From the NCBI RefSeq assembly GCF_040605455.1, contig NZ_JBEXCV010000004.1, positions 67,923-131,922 of the forward strand: 64,000 nt of DNA. Reading direction: 5' to 3'. The translations under genes and the position numbers were made by a program. Every line of letters begins with the position of its first letter. Within the stretch, counting starts at the first letter, position 1. The stretch is from Embleya sp040605455 (lineage in GTDB: Bacteria; Actinomycetota; Actinomycetes; Streptomycetales; Streptomycetaceae). Below the pieces are notes generated by a model. The model made no database searches. It was not told the DNA's origin and worked only from the letters and a program-made list of their open reading frames with translations. Below are positions 49,903 to 59,630 of this stretch, piece after piece.

Positions 49903-50223
49903 TCACTGGGCGTCCTCGACGGCGGCCTCGATCGCGGTTCGAGGGGTCAGCCGCACGACGTCCCGGCTCTCCAGCAGCGGCACCACTTGTGCGAGCACGA
50001 TGTCGCGGAAGTGTGCGGAGGCGCAGTGCGCGGTGAAGTCGGCCTCGGCGTCGTACTCCTCGTACAGCACGATCGTGCGCGCGTCCTCGACGCCCTGGTG
50101 CACCCGGTAGCCACGGCAACCGGGTTCGGCCAGCGAACGTCGGGTCATCTCGTCGAGCAGCGCGAGGACCTGCTCCTGCGTGTCCGGGTTGGTGCGGTAG
50201 CGGGCGACGACAACGTAACTCAC
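49903..50223 (-). CDS. Antibiotic-biosynthesis monooxygenase (ABM) domain protein
   Basis: A 106-aa ferredoxin-like fold protein starting with GTG (MSYVVVARYRTNPDTQEQVL). ABM pattern: LLDEMTRRSLAEPGCRGYRV, then TIVLYEEYDAEADFTAHCAS, then HFRDIVLAQVVPLLESRDVV. Members include quinol monooxygenases and autoinducer-processing or heme-degrading proteins. Its GTG overlaps the glpP stop codon by 3 nt (GTGA), so it is coupled. Function in a glycerol operon is unclear. Confidence 0.88.
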   Translation of the reverse strand: MSYVVVARYRTNPDTQEQVLALLDEMTRRSLAEPGCRGYRVHQGVEDARTIVLYEEYDAEADFTAHCASAHFRDIVLAQVVPLLESRDVVRLTPRTAIEAAVEDAQ

Positions 50224-50903
50224 GGTGTGTTTCTCCTACTTGCCGATGAAACAGACGAACCAGAGGAGGATGAAGGCGGCTTGAGCGCCGCGAGCCGGTC
50301 GCGGCGCAGGTCCCACAGCCGGGGGTCGGACGTGGCCACGGCGACCGCGCCGAGCGCGAGCGCGGCGGCCGCGTCCTCGGCGGTCTCCACGAAGCCGGCC
50401 GCGACGAACGGCGACATCGCGCGTTTGGCCTCGGGGGTCATCCGGGCCACGATCGGCGACGGCATGATCTCGACCAGGTCCGGGCCGCCGCGGGCGATGG
50501 CGTCGGTGCTGCGGCGCATGTTCGAGCGGTCGGTGACGAACACCTTCTGCATGGTCAGCAGCCCGAGCGGGCGGCCCTTCTCCATCAGCGACAGCCGGGT
50601 GCTGACCATGCCGTGCGCGCCCATCGCCTTGAGGAATTCCAGGGCCCCCTTGTCCTGGGCCAGGCCCGGGCAGCTGTCCACGTTGACGAACACCGTCTTG
50701 CCCGCCTTGCCGAGCAGCTGCACGATGTTCGGCAGCTGCCCGACCGGGATGGACGCGAGGATGCACACCTGCGCCGGCGCACCGAGGAAGTTCTGTAGGC
50801 GCTGGGGTCCGATGATCGAGGCGATCACCGGAACCTCGGCGAAGGCGGACGACAACACCGAGGACATCCGGGGAGCGCTCGCGGGGCGTTGACTGGCGTT
50901 CAT
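50220..50903 (-). CDS. glpP: Glycerol-3-phosphate-responsive antiterminator GlpP
   Basis: A 227-aa RNA-binding antiterminator. In Bacillus, GlpP bound to glycerol-3-phosphate prevents termination in the glpD leader. Family blocks: PVIASIIGPQRLQNFLGAPA, VCILASIPVGQLPNIVQLLG, KTVFVNVDSCPGLAQDKGAL, FLKAMGAHGMVSTRLSLMEK, LLTMQKVFVTDRS, GGPDLVEIMPSPIVARM, and GFVETAEDAAAALALGAVAV ending ATSDPRLWDLRRD. The last 20 residues (Ser-rich tail) are extra. It sits mid-operon, 28 bp after the flavoenzyme gene, so it may autoregulate the operon through the RNA hairpins listed. Confidence 0.9.
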   Translation of the reverse strand: MNASQRPASAPRMSSVLSSAFAEVPVIASIIGPQRLQNFLGAPAQVCILASIPVGQLPNIVQLLGKAGKTVFVNVDSCPGLAQDKGALEFLKAMGAHGMVSTRLSLMEKGRPLGLLTMQKVFVTDRSNMRRSTDAIARGGPDLVEIMPSPIVARMTPEAKRAMSPFVAAGFVETAEDAAAALALGAVAVATSDPRLWDLRRDRLAALKPPSSSSGSSVSSASRRNTP

Positions 50904-50931
50904 GACCTACCTGCGCTGGGTCTCGGCCGCC

Positions 50932-52473
<1,542 letters not shown>

Positions 52474-52506
52474 TGCTGTGCTCCTTCGGGTCCGGCGAGT
52501 CGTCGG

Positions 52507-52569
52507 GTGCTGCGGGTGCCGTGCGTGCCGTGGGTGCCGTGAGTGCCGTGCGTACTGTGCGTGCCGTGG
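52507..52569. repeat. Seven 9-bp tandem repeats (GTGCCGTGN) in the glpD/flavoenzyme spacer
   Basis: Units: gtgctgcgg, gtgccgtgc, gtgccgtgg, gtgccgtga, gtgccgtgc, gtactgtgc, gtgccgtgg. They fill most of the 97-bp intercistronic spacer within the operon, between the glpD stop and the next ribosome site. Confidence 0.7.
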
Positions 52570-52570
52570 G

Positions 52571-54325
52571 TCATGCGCGTTTCGCGGGCGCGGCGGTGCC
52601 TGCGGATGCCTTGGGCGCCTTGGGTGCCTGGGAGATCGCAGATGCCGGGGATGCTTCGGAGTCGCCGAGCAGGACCGCCTTCTCGTGCCGCACGGCCGCG
52701 AGGTAGTCGGCGACCTGTCGCTCGATCTGCGCTGCGGACAGGCCCAGTTCGGCGCCGAGCAGGCGACCCACCTCGGGCGCGGCGGCGGCCGACGCGTCGC
52801 GAGCGAACAGGCGCGAGCGGGTGCGTCGGGAGAGCACGTCGTCCACCGAGCGGGCCATCTCCGAGCGGGCCGCGTAGACCACTTCGGCCCGGATGTACGG
52901 CATGCCCGCCACCACCGGCTCGGCCAGCGTGGCGTCCTCGGCGAGCAGGTCGGAGACGAATCGGGCCTCGGTGCCGTAGCGCTCGCCCAGGTGCGCGGCC
53001 AGTCCGCCGGAGGCGGCGACCGCCTCGGCATCGTAGCCGGCACCGCCGATCAGCGAGAGGTTGGCGGTGCGGCTGCGGCCCTTGCGGCCGAGTACCTCCA
53101 TCACCTTGTCGATCACCAGTTCGCCCATGTGCCGGCTGGTGGTGAGCTTGCCGCCGGTGACGGTGACCATGCCACCGCGACCGACCGCGATGTGGTGGTC
53201 GCGGCTCATGTCGAGGGTGGCGCCCTCCTTCTTGCCCACCAGCGGACGCAGCCCGCCGATGCTGCCGACCACGTCGTCCGGGGTGAGCTTGCCCTCGAAC
53301 GCGGTGTTGGCGCCATCGAGCAGGAACTCCATCTCCGGGCGCGTGCAGTGCACGTCGTCGACGGAGCCGCGGTAGTCCTCGTCGGTGGTGCCCAAAACGA
53401 CCGCGTCGCCCCAGCGCGTGCACGTCGCGCGTCGGGCCCGGCCCGGGATGGGCACGGTGACCGTGCAGTCGATCCGGACCTTGCTCCACGGCACCACGAT
53501 GTGCACGCCCTTGGCGGGCCGTACCTGCGGCTCGTGCCCGGTGTCGGCCATCGCGTCGACCGCGTCGCTCCACACGCCGGTCGCGTTGACCACCGCCGAG
53601 GCGCGTACGTCGAACCGCTCGCCGTCCACCTCGACCCGGGCACCCGCCGCGCGACCGCGTTCGTCCAGGACCCGGTCCGCCTTGGCGCCGTTGAGCACGG
53701 TGGCACCGAGCGCGGCGGCGGTACGCACGATGGTCAGCACCAGCCGCGCGTCGTCGGCGCGGCCGTCGAAGTACATCAGCCCGCCCTTGAGGTGGTCCGC
53801 GCGCAGTGTGGGGGCGTGCGCGAGCACCTCGTCGACGGTCAGCCGCTGGTGCAGCTTGCCGATCCGCCAGCCGCCGACCAGGTCGTAGGTCCACAGCAGA
53901 CCCTCGAAGCCCTTGGCCAGCCGGGCGTCGAAGATCCCCTCCTTCTCCAGGATCGGGAACAGGAACGGCAGTCGGTGCACCAGATGCGGTGCGTTCTTGC
54001 GGAAGCGGTGCCGCTCCAGCAGCGAGTGCCGGACCAGGTTGACGTTGCCCTGCTCGATGTAGCGCAGGCCGCCGTGCACCATCTTGGACGACTTGGAGGA
54101 AGTACCCGAGGCGAAGTCGTCCTTCTCCACCAGGGCCACGTCCAGACCGCGCGAGGCCGCGTCGAGAGCGGCGTACGCGCCGGTGACGCCGCCGCCGATC
54201 ACGAGCACGTCGAACACGTGGTCCGCCAGCCGGCGCTTGGCCCGGCTCCGGTCGAGAAGCAGCGGCTTCCCTCTCGTGGCCGCCGCTGACGCACGCCGAG
54301 GCTTGCGGGCGGGCAAGGTGATCAC
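52571..54325 (-). CDS. glpD: Glycerol-3-phosphate dehydrogenase (flavin, GlpD)
   Basis: Oxidises glycerol-3-phosphate to DHAP, feeding electrons to quinones at the membrane. The 584-aa product starts with GTG (MITLPARKPRRASAAATRGK; AGGAG 8 nt upstream). FAD motif FDVLVIGGGVTGAYAALDAA, then DFASGTSSKSSKMVHGGLRY, the GlpD signature. GGLMYFDGRADDARLVLTIV, VNATGVWSDAVDAMA, VHIVVPWSKVRI, GTTDEDYRGSVDDV and VGSIGGLRPLVG follow. The C-terminal DAO_C domain (about 400-540) ends in an Ala/Lys/Pro-rich tail. It is the central gene of the operon, downstream of the kinase. Confidence 0.95.
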   Translation of the reverse strand: MITLPARKPRRASAAATRGKPLLLDRSRAKRRLADHVFDVLVIGGGVTGAYAALDAASRGLDVALVEKDDFASGTSSKSSKMVHGGLRYIEQGNVNLVRHSLLERHRFRKNAPHLVHRLPFLFPILEKEGIFDARLAKGFEGLLWTYDLVGGWRIGKLHQRLTVDEVLAHAPTLRADHLKGGLMYFDGRADDARLVLTIVRTAAALGATVLNGAKADRVLDERGRAAGARVEVDGERFDVRASAVVNATGVWSDAVDAMADTGHEPQVRPAKGVHIVVPWSKVRIDCTVTVPIPGRARRATCTRWGDAVVLGTTDEDYRGSVDDVHCTRPEMEFLLDGANTAFEGKLTPDDVVGSIGGLRPLVGKKEGATLDMSRDHHIAVGRGGMVTVTGGKLTTSRHMGELVIDKVMEVLGRKGRSRTANLSLIGGAGYDAEAVAASGGLAAHLGERYGTEARFVSDLLAEDATLAEPVVAGMPYIRAEVVYAARSEMARSVDDVLSRRTRSRLFARDASAAAAPEVGRLLGAELGLSAAQIERQVADYLAAVRHEKAVLLGDSEASPASAISQAPKAPKASAGTAAPAKRA

Positions 54326-54347
54326 AACATCAACTCCTGGGGTCTGT

Positions 54348-54374
54348 CCGGCGGTTCGATGACCGAACCGCCGG
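54348..54374 (-). promoter_or_regulatory. Strong hairpin in the leader directly upstream of glpD
   Basis: A perfect 11-bp inverted repeat (CCGGCGGTTCG at 54348-54358, CGAACCGCCGG at 54364-54374, 5-nt loop) ends about 22 bp before the glpD start, just ahead of its ribosome site, in the 199-bp kinase-glpD gap. It could be an intra-operon terminator or attenuator acted on by GlpP, or an RNA-processing or translational control hairpin. The rest of the gap is G-rich with no gene. Confidence 0.6.
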
Positions 54375-54524
54375 GTGGTACGTGGTGCGGGTGGCCTCGC
54401 GGCCGGCCAAGGGTGGATGTCCTGGGGTCGGGCCGCCCCGGGTCTCGGGTGGCCTCGGGCGGGTGGCCTCGGGCCGACCGCGCTGCGGGTGGTCGCGGCC
54501 GGCCGGGTGGCGCGGGCCCGCGCC

Positions 54525-56057
54525 TCAGTCGAGGTGCGGCGCGAGCACGGTCTGCCACGTGGCCCGCTGTTCCTCGCGTTGTTCGGGGGTGGTGGTCGGC
54601 GTGAAGACTCGGCCGCGCGGTTGCGCCTCGACCACCTCTTCGAGCGAGGACCACAAGCCCTCACGGACGCCGGCCAGGTAGGCGGTGCCGCGCAGGCTCG
54701 CGGTCGCCGAGTCCGCGGCGCGCTCCAGCGGCAGGCCGACGATGTCCGCCTGGATCTGCATCAGCGTGTCGCTGCCGGCCACGCCGCCGCCCATCCGCAA
54801 CCGCCCGAACGGCGCGCGCATGGTCTCGGCGACGCCGTCGATCAGATCGCATACGGAGTGCGCGATCCCGTCCAACACGGCGCGGGCCACGTCGGCCCGG
54901 GTGGTGGCCAGGGTCAGGCCGCTGAGCGCGGCCTGTGCCTCGGGCCGCCACGCGGGGGTGCGGATGCCGGCCAGCGCGGGCACGAACCACTCGCGCCGAC
55001 TCGACCCGGCCTGACTCCGGGCCTGCGTGGCGAGTTCGCCGATCTCCGCCGGTGAGGCGAAGAAGCCCAGGTCGTCGCACAACCAGCGCAGTGCCGACCC
55101 GGTGGTGGAGCAGTACGCCTCCAGGCTGAAGTGGGTGGTCTCGCCCTGCCGCCAACCGGGCTGCGCCAGCACACCGGTCACGCCCGGGATCGGCAGCGCG
55201 GGGGTGTCCCCGGTGGCTGCGTCCACGAACGTGCCGGTGCCGTACACGCACATGCCCTGTCCGGCGGCCAGTCCGCCGAGCGCGATCAGCGCCGCGTGCT
55301 GGTCGCCCATGACGGCGGCCAACGGCAGCTCTACGCCCAGGAGTTCGGGATCGATGCGGCCGTAACCGAGGTCGTCGTCGGCGAACAGATCGGGCAACAG
55401 GTCAAGCGGGTAACCCAGTTGCCCGATCCACTCGTGATCCCAGGCGTGTTCGCGGAGCAGGTAGGCGCCGACCGAACCGGCGTTGCTCGCCGACACGGCG
55501 TGCGCGGCCCCGCCGGTGAACTTCCAGGCCAGCCAGGTGTCCACGGTGCCGAACAACAGCGCCCCGGCCGCGTGGGCCGCGGCCACCTCGGGCTGCTCGG
55601 CGATCTGCCGGGCGGCCCACAGGAACGGCGCCCTGCTGCCCACCGGCCGACCGAGCCGGGCGGTGAGCCGCTCGTCCCACTCGGCCTCGTAGGCGAGCAG
55701 GTCCCGGGCGTACCGCCGGTCCTGCCACACACAGGCCGGCACCAGCGGCCGGCCGGTGCGCCGATCCCACAACATCGCGGTGGCCCGCTGGGTGGACAGC
55801 GCGAGTGCGGCGATCTCGACGTCGTTCGCGCGCGCCCAGGCCAGCGCCTCGCGACAGACGGTCAACGTGGCCGTCCAGATTTCCACCGGGTCCTGTTCGA
55901 CCGAGTGTTCGTCGGGATGCCGCACCGCAATCTGCCGGTACGCCACGTGGCCCACCGTCCCGGAGTCCAGCACGACTCCGGCCCGGGTCCCCGTGGTGCC
56001 CTCGTCCACGGACAGGATGCCGAGGCGCCGTCCGGGAGCGTGCAACGTCTTCGTCAT
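54525..56057 (-). CDS. FGGY-family carbohydrate kinase, probable glycerol kinase
   Basis: A 510-aa sugar kinase starting MTKTLHAPGRRLGILSVDEG (AAAGGG 5 nt upstream). FGGY N-lobe: SVDEGTTGTRAGVVLDSGTV (phosphate 1), SVEQDPVEIWTA, LSTQRATAMLWDRRTGRPLV, CVWQDRRYARDLL. C-lobe: VMGDQHAALIALGGLAAGQG with the catalytic Asp, YGTGTFVDAATGD, and the adenosine motif GRLRMGGGVAGSDTLMQIQA. Residues resemble glycerol kinases (SVEQDP, GDQHAAL), and it precedes glpD, so glycerol is the likely substrate; divergence leaves room for another polyol. Confidence 0.88.
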   Translation of the reverse strand: MTKTLHAPGRRLGILSVDEGTTGTRAGVVLDSGTVGHVAYRQIAVRHPDEHSVEQDPVEIWTATLTVCREALAWARANDVEIAALALSTQRATAMLWDRRTGRPLVPACVWQDRRYARDLLAYEAEWDERLTARLGRPVGSRAPFLWAARQIAEQPEVAAAHAAGALLFGTVDTWLAWKFTGGAAHAVSASNAGSVGAYLLREHAWDHEWIGQLGYPLDLLPDLFADDDLGYGRIDPELLGVELPLAAVMGDQHAALIALGGLAAGQGMCVYGTGTFVDAATGDTPALPIPGVTGVLAQPGWRQGETTHFSLEAYCSTTGSALRWLCDDLGFFASPAEIGELATQARSQAGSSRREWFVPALAGIRTPAWRPEAQAALSGLTLATTRADVARAVLDGIAHSVCDLIDGVAETMRAPFGRLRMGGGVAGSDTLMQIQADIVGLPLERAADSATASLRGTAYLAGVREGLWSSLEEVVEAQPRGRVFTPTTTPEQREEQRATWQTVLAPHLD

Positions 56058-56123
56058 CACAGCCCTTTCGGTCCGAAATATCCGTTTGCGATCTCCGCGT
56101 GAGTCTTTCGCGGGAGGTCTCCG

Positions 56124-57596
56124 TCAGCGGGTGACCAGCGCGGGATTCTCGGGATTCGCCGGATTCGCGGGCGGCTCGGTGAGCATCGGCACGTCCGGGT
56201 CCTCGTCGGGCGAGACGGCCCGGGTCGGGTCCCACTTGATCGCGACGCACGTGAGCAGGCCCAGCAGCGGGACGATCGCCAGGACCAGGAACGTCTTGTC
56301 CAGGCCGATGCCGTCCTTGATCTGCGGGAACAGGTACAGCCCCGCCACGCTGCCGAAGCTGCCGATCATCCCGGTGACGCCGGTGCCCAGGGTGCGCACC
56401 TCACTGCGGTAGGACAGCGCGGCGATCGACTTGCCGTTCGCGCCCGGGCCGGCCGAGTGACAGAAGATGAACAGCGCCGGGAGGATGAACGCGATCCAGG
56501 TCGGCACCCGGTCGAAGGTCAGGCCCATCCCGACGAGCATCACGAACACGCCGCCGAAGCCGAGCGCCGAGCTGATCCGCAGTCCGAGCTTTCGGGCGAA
56601 GTACGCGGAGAGGATGCCGCCGACGATGCCGAAGGCGTTGAACACCATCGAGCCGATGGTGGCCTTCTCGAAGCTGTTGCCGAAGATCGCCAGGCTGATC
56701 ACCGGCAGGTACCAGCCGACCGCGAAGTACTGCATGGACTGGGCGAGCGAGATGGCCGAGGACAGCAGGGTGCGGGGCAGGTACTTGCCGCGGAACAGGA
56801 TCCCGGCCTGCTTCATGCCCACGTTCGGCGGCACCTCGTCCGCGTCCGCGTCGTCGGGCACGGCTCCGGCGGCGGCCGGCTTGGCGGCGACGGCCTCGAT
56901 CCCGTAGATCCGGTGCAGGTTGCGCACCGCGTCCTCCAGGCGACCCTTGGTGGCCAGCCAGGTGGGGCTCTCCACGAGGAAGGCCCACTGGAGCAGGAAC
57001 AGGGACAGTGCGATCACCCCGGCCGAGCCGACCGACCAGCGCCAGATGTCCGCGCCGACGTCGAACTTGAAGCAGATCAGGGTGAGCAGCAGGTTGCCGG
57101 TGGTGGCGATGTACCAGATGCCCTGCCACAGGTTGAGCCGCCCGCGCAGCGACTTGGGCGTGTACTCGGCGAGCAGCGCCATCGCCACCGCGAAGTCGAC
57201 GCCATAGGCCATGCCGACCAGGACTCGGCCGATCCACACCACGGTGAAGTCGTCGGCGGTGGCCGCGATCACCGCGCCGGCCAGCGCGAACAGCTTGGCC
57301 ATCAGCAGCGGGGGCACCCGCCCGATCCGAGTGGCCAACCACCCGCCGATCGGATTGAACAGGATCGCGAGAGCCGGCGCGGTGGCGGTGAGGATGGAGA
57401 CCTGAGTACTGCTCAGGTCCATCTGCTTCGTCATCGGGGCGAGCCCGGCGCCGAGCGCGGCGTTGGAGTACGCGTCGAGGAAGAGGCCCCCGAACACGAG
57501 GAACCAGATGACCTTGGCCCGACCGGAGATTCTCCCCAGTCGGTCGATGAGCGCGACGACGTCCTTGACGCCTCTGACGCTCTGCTGCTGTGCCAT
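56124..57596 (-). CDS. MFS transporter, first gene of the glycerol operon
   Basis: A 490-aa transporter starting MAQQQSVRGVKDVVALIDRL (GAGGA 7 nt upstream) with about 12 hydrophobic helices. The MFS signature lies in loop 2-3 (GGWLATRIGRVPPLLMAKLF; G-x3-D/R-x-GRR-like). LLAEYTPKSLRGRLNLWQGI (loop 4-5) is typical of sugar/organic-acid-porter types. A cytoplasmic acidic loop (residues about 245-275) joins the halves. By position it imports glycerol, a glycerol derivative or a related polyol. It ends in an acidic Pro-rich tail. Confidence 0.9.
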   Translation of the reverse strand: MAQQQSVRGVKDVVALIDRLGRISGRAKVIWFLVFGGLFLDAYSNAALGAGLAPMTKQMDLSSTQVSILTATAPALAILFNPIGGWLATRIGRVPPLLMAKLFALAGAVIAATADDFTVVWIGRVLVGMAYGVDFAVAMALLAEYTPKSLRGRLNLWQGIWYIATTGNLLLTLICFKFDVGADIWRWSVGSAGVIALSLFLLQWAFLVESPTWLATKGRLEDAVRNLHRIYGIEAVAAKPAAAGAVPDDADADEVPPNVGMKQAGILFRGKYLPRTLLSSAISLAQSMQYFAVGWYLPVISLAIFGNSFEKATIGSMVFNAFGIVGGILSAYFARKLGLRISSALGFGGVFVMLVGMGLTFDRVPTWIAFILPALFIFCHSAGPGANGKSIAALSYRSEVRTLGTGVTGMIGSFGSVAGLYLFPQIKDGIGLDKTFLVLAIVPLLGLLTCVAIKWDPTRAVSPDEDPDVPMLTEPPANPANPENPALVTR

Positions 57597-57664
57597 GTAC
57601 CCGTCCTCGGAAAAAGGAAGGACCGGTCGGCGACACGCGAGCGCTAACGCGTAGGAGGGCACAG

Positions 57665-57689
57665 CGAAGCCACCGACAGGTGGTCTTCG
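57665..57689 (-). promoter_or_regulatory. Hairpin in the operon leader
   Basis: CGAAGCCACC (57665-57674) and GGTGGTCTTCG (57679-57689) form a 10-bp stem with one bulged base and a 4-nt loop, in the transcribed leader about 70 nt before the MFS gene. A possible target of GlpP-type control. Confidence 0.5.
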
Positions 57690-57715
57690 TCTGTTCCTGC
57701 CAAAGAATGATCTGG

Positions 57716-57744
57716 ACCTTATGAGGGACATTTGGGGGTGTCAA
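57716..57744 (-). promoter_or_regulatory. Promoter of the glycerol operon
   Basis: Read on the minus strand: TTGACA (57744-57739), a 17-bp spacer, TAAGGT (57721-57716). This is a near-perfect housekeeping-type actinobacterial promoter, giving a leader of about 110 nt. Upstream (57745-57830) are repeated TGATC/GATCAG elements that may bind a regulator. Confidence 0.75.
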
Positions 57745-57914
57745 GGGTCCTGATCGGGTGTGATGCGGGTTGCACCCCCACTGATCTGCCTTATCTGTCC
57801 GTCAAGGTTGATCAGAGTTCATCAGGACTCACCCCGCCGATGCTCCCCGTGGACTCCCTCAACTCCCCACGCGCTCCCCGTGACGAACCCTGATGAACCC
57901 TGGTGAACGGCAGG

Positions 57915-58073
57915 TCAGGGAGAGACGGGGAGTGCATACCGCACTTCGTTTGCGCCACCGGGGATAGGGATGTCAGCCGTCTCGACCGGGCCCTCGTCCG
58001 TGCGCCACGTGCGGCGGATAACAAGCAGGCTGGTCCCGACGGGAACCTCCAGCACTGCGGCTTCCTCAGTCAG
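57915..58073 (-). pseudogene. C-terminal remnant of a GntR-family regulator (UTRA domain)
   Basis: The last 52 codons read LTEEAAVLEVPVGTSLLVIR, RTWRTDEGPVETADIPIPGG and ANEVRYALPVSP, which is the end of a UTRA ligand-binding domain (E...L.v..gtplL.i.Rt...dG.pvE.ad). The winged-helix N-terminus and most of the UTRA domain are missing; the flavoprotein start lies 92 bp upstream on the other strand. Confidence 0.65.
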
Positions 58074-58164
58074 AGCGGATCGCCGGACGGACCGACGTGC
58101 GGCGAGACGAGTACGGTCGACTGCCGGAACTGCGTTCGCTGGCCGTCCGATCGGAAGTCGCGCT

Positions 58165-58716
58165 GTGAGTGACCGAGTGCTGTACCTCGTCGTGTGTGCG
58201 GCGGGCCCCGCCCCGCACGTCGGCGTCCTGGTGGACCAGGCGATCAGCCGCGGCTGGGACGTGTGCACCATCGCGACACCTGCGGCGGTCGACGGCGGGT
58301 TCATCGACCCGGCCGACATCGAGGCCCGCACCGGCCGTGCGGTCCGGCACCGATATCGGCGAGCGGACGAGCCCGGGCGGTGGCCCAAGGCTGACGCGAT
58401 TGCCGTCGCGCCGATGACGATGAACACGGTCACCAAGTGGTCGGACGGGCACGCGGACACCTACGCGCTGGGGGTTCTCACCGAGGCGATCGGGCTGGGC
58501 CTGCCCATTGCCGCACTGCCGTTCTGGAACGCCGCCCAGGCCGCACACCCCGCCGTCGACCGGGCCGTGGCCACCCTGCGCACCTGCGGAATCCACGTGT
58601 TGTACGGGGACCCCCACGTCGTGCCTCACCCTCCCGGCACCGGCGGGACACGCATCCCCGCCTACCCCTGGCACCTCGTCCTCGACAACATCGAGGGGCG
58701 CACGACCGGCGGGTAA
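58165..58716 (+). CDS. Flavoprotein (phosphopantothenoylcysteine-decarboxylase-like fold)
   Basis: A 183-aa protein starting with GTG (MSDRVLYLVVCAAGPAPHVG). The flavoprotein-family pattern is present: SRGWDVCTIATPAAV, WPKADAIAVAPMTMNTVTKW, SDGHADTYALGVLTEAIGLG, LPIAALPFWNAAQAAHP and VLYGDPHVVPHPPGTGGTR. The APMTMNTVTKW and LPF..AAQAAHP segments bind FMN in the HFCD fold. In Streptomyces, such genes often sit by a GntR regulator, of which only a remnant survives here. The substrate is unknown. Confidence 0.88.
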   Translation: MSDRVLYLVVCAAGPAPHVGVLVDQAISRGWDVCTIATPAAVDGGFIDPADIEARTGRAVRHRYRRADEPGRWPKADAIAVAPMTMNTVTKWSDGHADTYALGVLTEAIGLGLPIAALPFWNAAQAAHPAVDRAVATLRTCGIHVLYGDPHVVPHPPGTGGTRIPAYPWHLVLDNIEGRTTGG

Positions 58717-58772
58717 CCCGCCCGTGTGCGCCGGCTACCGAACACCTCCGGCACGGTGCCACCCTGGACGGC

Positions 58773-59054
58773 ATGCCCATCACTCACGTCCGCGGCAAGG
58801 CCATCGTCCTGCCCGACACCCTCGACGAAATCCGTGCCAGCCTCCCCGAGGAACGCCGCGAAGAGTTCGACAAGGTCATCGGCAGCACGCCGCTCAGGCA
58901 GATCGTCCAAGTCGCGCTCATGGACTTCGCCCTCCCGGAAGAGGCCCATGAGGAAAGCCTGGAGCAGATCGCCCGCCTCCGCGCCGGAGACTTCTCCGGC
59001 CTCCACAACGCCGACGGCACCCCGTTCGTACCACCGGAGGAGGCACCGGAGTGA
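58773..59054 (+). CDS. Antitoxin of a second type II toxin-antitoxin pair
   Basis: A 93-aa acidic protein, MPITHVRGKAIVLPDTLDEI, then LPEERREEFDKVIGSTPLRQ, then a C-terminal region LRAGDFSGLHNADGTPFVPP. The helical, charged body and small size, followed by a coupled RelE-like gene, mark it as the antitoxin. Its stop codon overlaps the toxin's GTG start. No clear DNA-binding motif is seen. Confidence 0.75.
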   Translation: MPITHVRGKAIVLPDTLDEIRASLPEERREEFDKVIGSTPLRQIVQVALMDFALPEEAHEESLEQIARLRAGDFSGLHNADGTPFVPPEEAPE

Positions 59055-59299
59055 GCCGCTACTACGTCGCCTACACCGACCGCGCCGAGACAGGACTGGC
59101 CGGCCTGTCGTCCTCCAGCAAAGCCAGCGTCAAGGCCGCGATCGAACGGTCCATCGGCAACGACACCTACGGCTGCGGGTCCTCCTCCGTGCGGGGCGAC
59201 AAGGACAGGCGGTCCGCCTCGGTGTCCACGGTAATCATCGAGTACGAGGTGTCCGCGTCCATGCTCACTGTCACCGTGGTTCGCGCCGTGAGCTGGTAG
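59051..59299 (+). CDS. RelE/ParE-superfamily-like toxin
   Basis: An 82-aa basic protein starting with GTG (MSRYYVAYTDRAETGLAGLS). RelE-like order: a first strand YYVAYTDRAETGL, a helix SSSKASVKAAIERSI, then strands DKDRRSASVSTVIIEYEVSA and SMLTVTVVRAVSW. The SVSTVIIEYEV...LTVTVVRAV hairpin is diagnostic for the RelE/ParE fold; RelE-type toxins cleave mRNA on the ribosome, ParE-type inhibit gyrase, and the subtype cannot be told. Coupled by 4 nt to the antitoxin. Confidence 0.78.
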   Translation: MSRYYVAYTDRAETGLAGLSSSSKASVKAAIERSIGNDTYGCGSSSVRGDKDRRSASVSTVIIEYEVSASMLTVTVVRAVSW

Positions 59300-59630
59300 G
59301 CGCCACCCGGATGCCGGGCCGCGCCCACCGGCCTGGTGTCGGACCGACGAAACCCGATTCCCCCTCGCCGGCTGCGGGCGGGCACGTATGGGGCACCTGC
59401 CCCGTTCGGGTGCGCCGGCTGTCGAAAATCGTGAGGCGACCGTGGCCGGCGCGATCTTCCTCTACGAGGTGAGCGTACGAGGTGAGCGCCCGCGTACTCG
59501 TCGTATCCGTGCCGCGTGCCGTGGCGATCCGATCCCGCCCTGTATCGACCGTGGAACCGGTCGAGGACAGGACGCGGCCGGCGGCGGAATGGGGTGTCGG
59601 CCGGGGCCGGACACACGCGAAGATGGGGGC
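59300..59630. other. Intergenic region without a recognisable gene
   Basis: A 331-bp spacer before the aldo/keto reductase. A 13-bp direct repeat (tacgaggtgagcg) occurs twice in tandem near 59462-59487. I see no supported coding frame or clear promoter. Confidence 0.4.
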
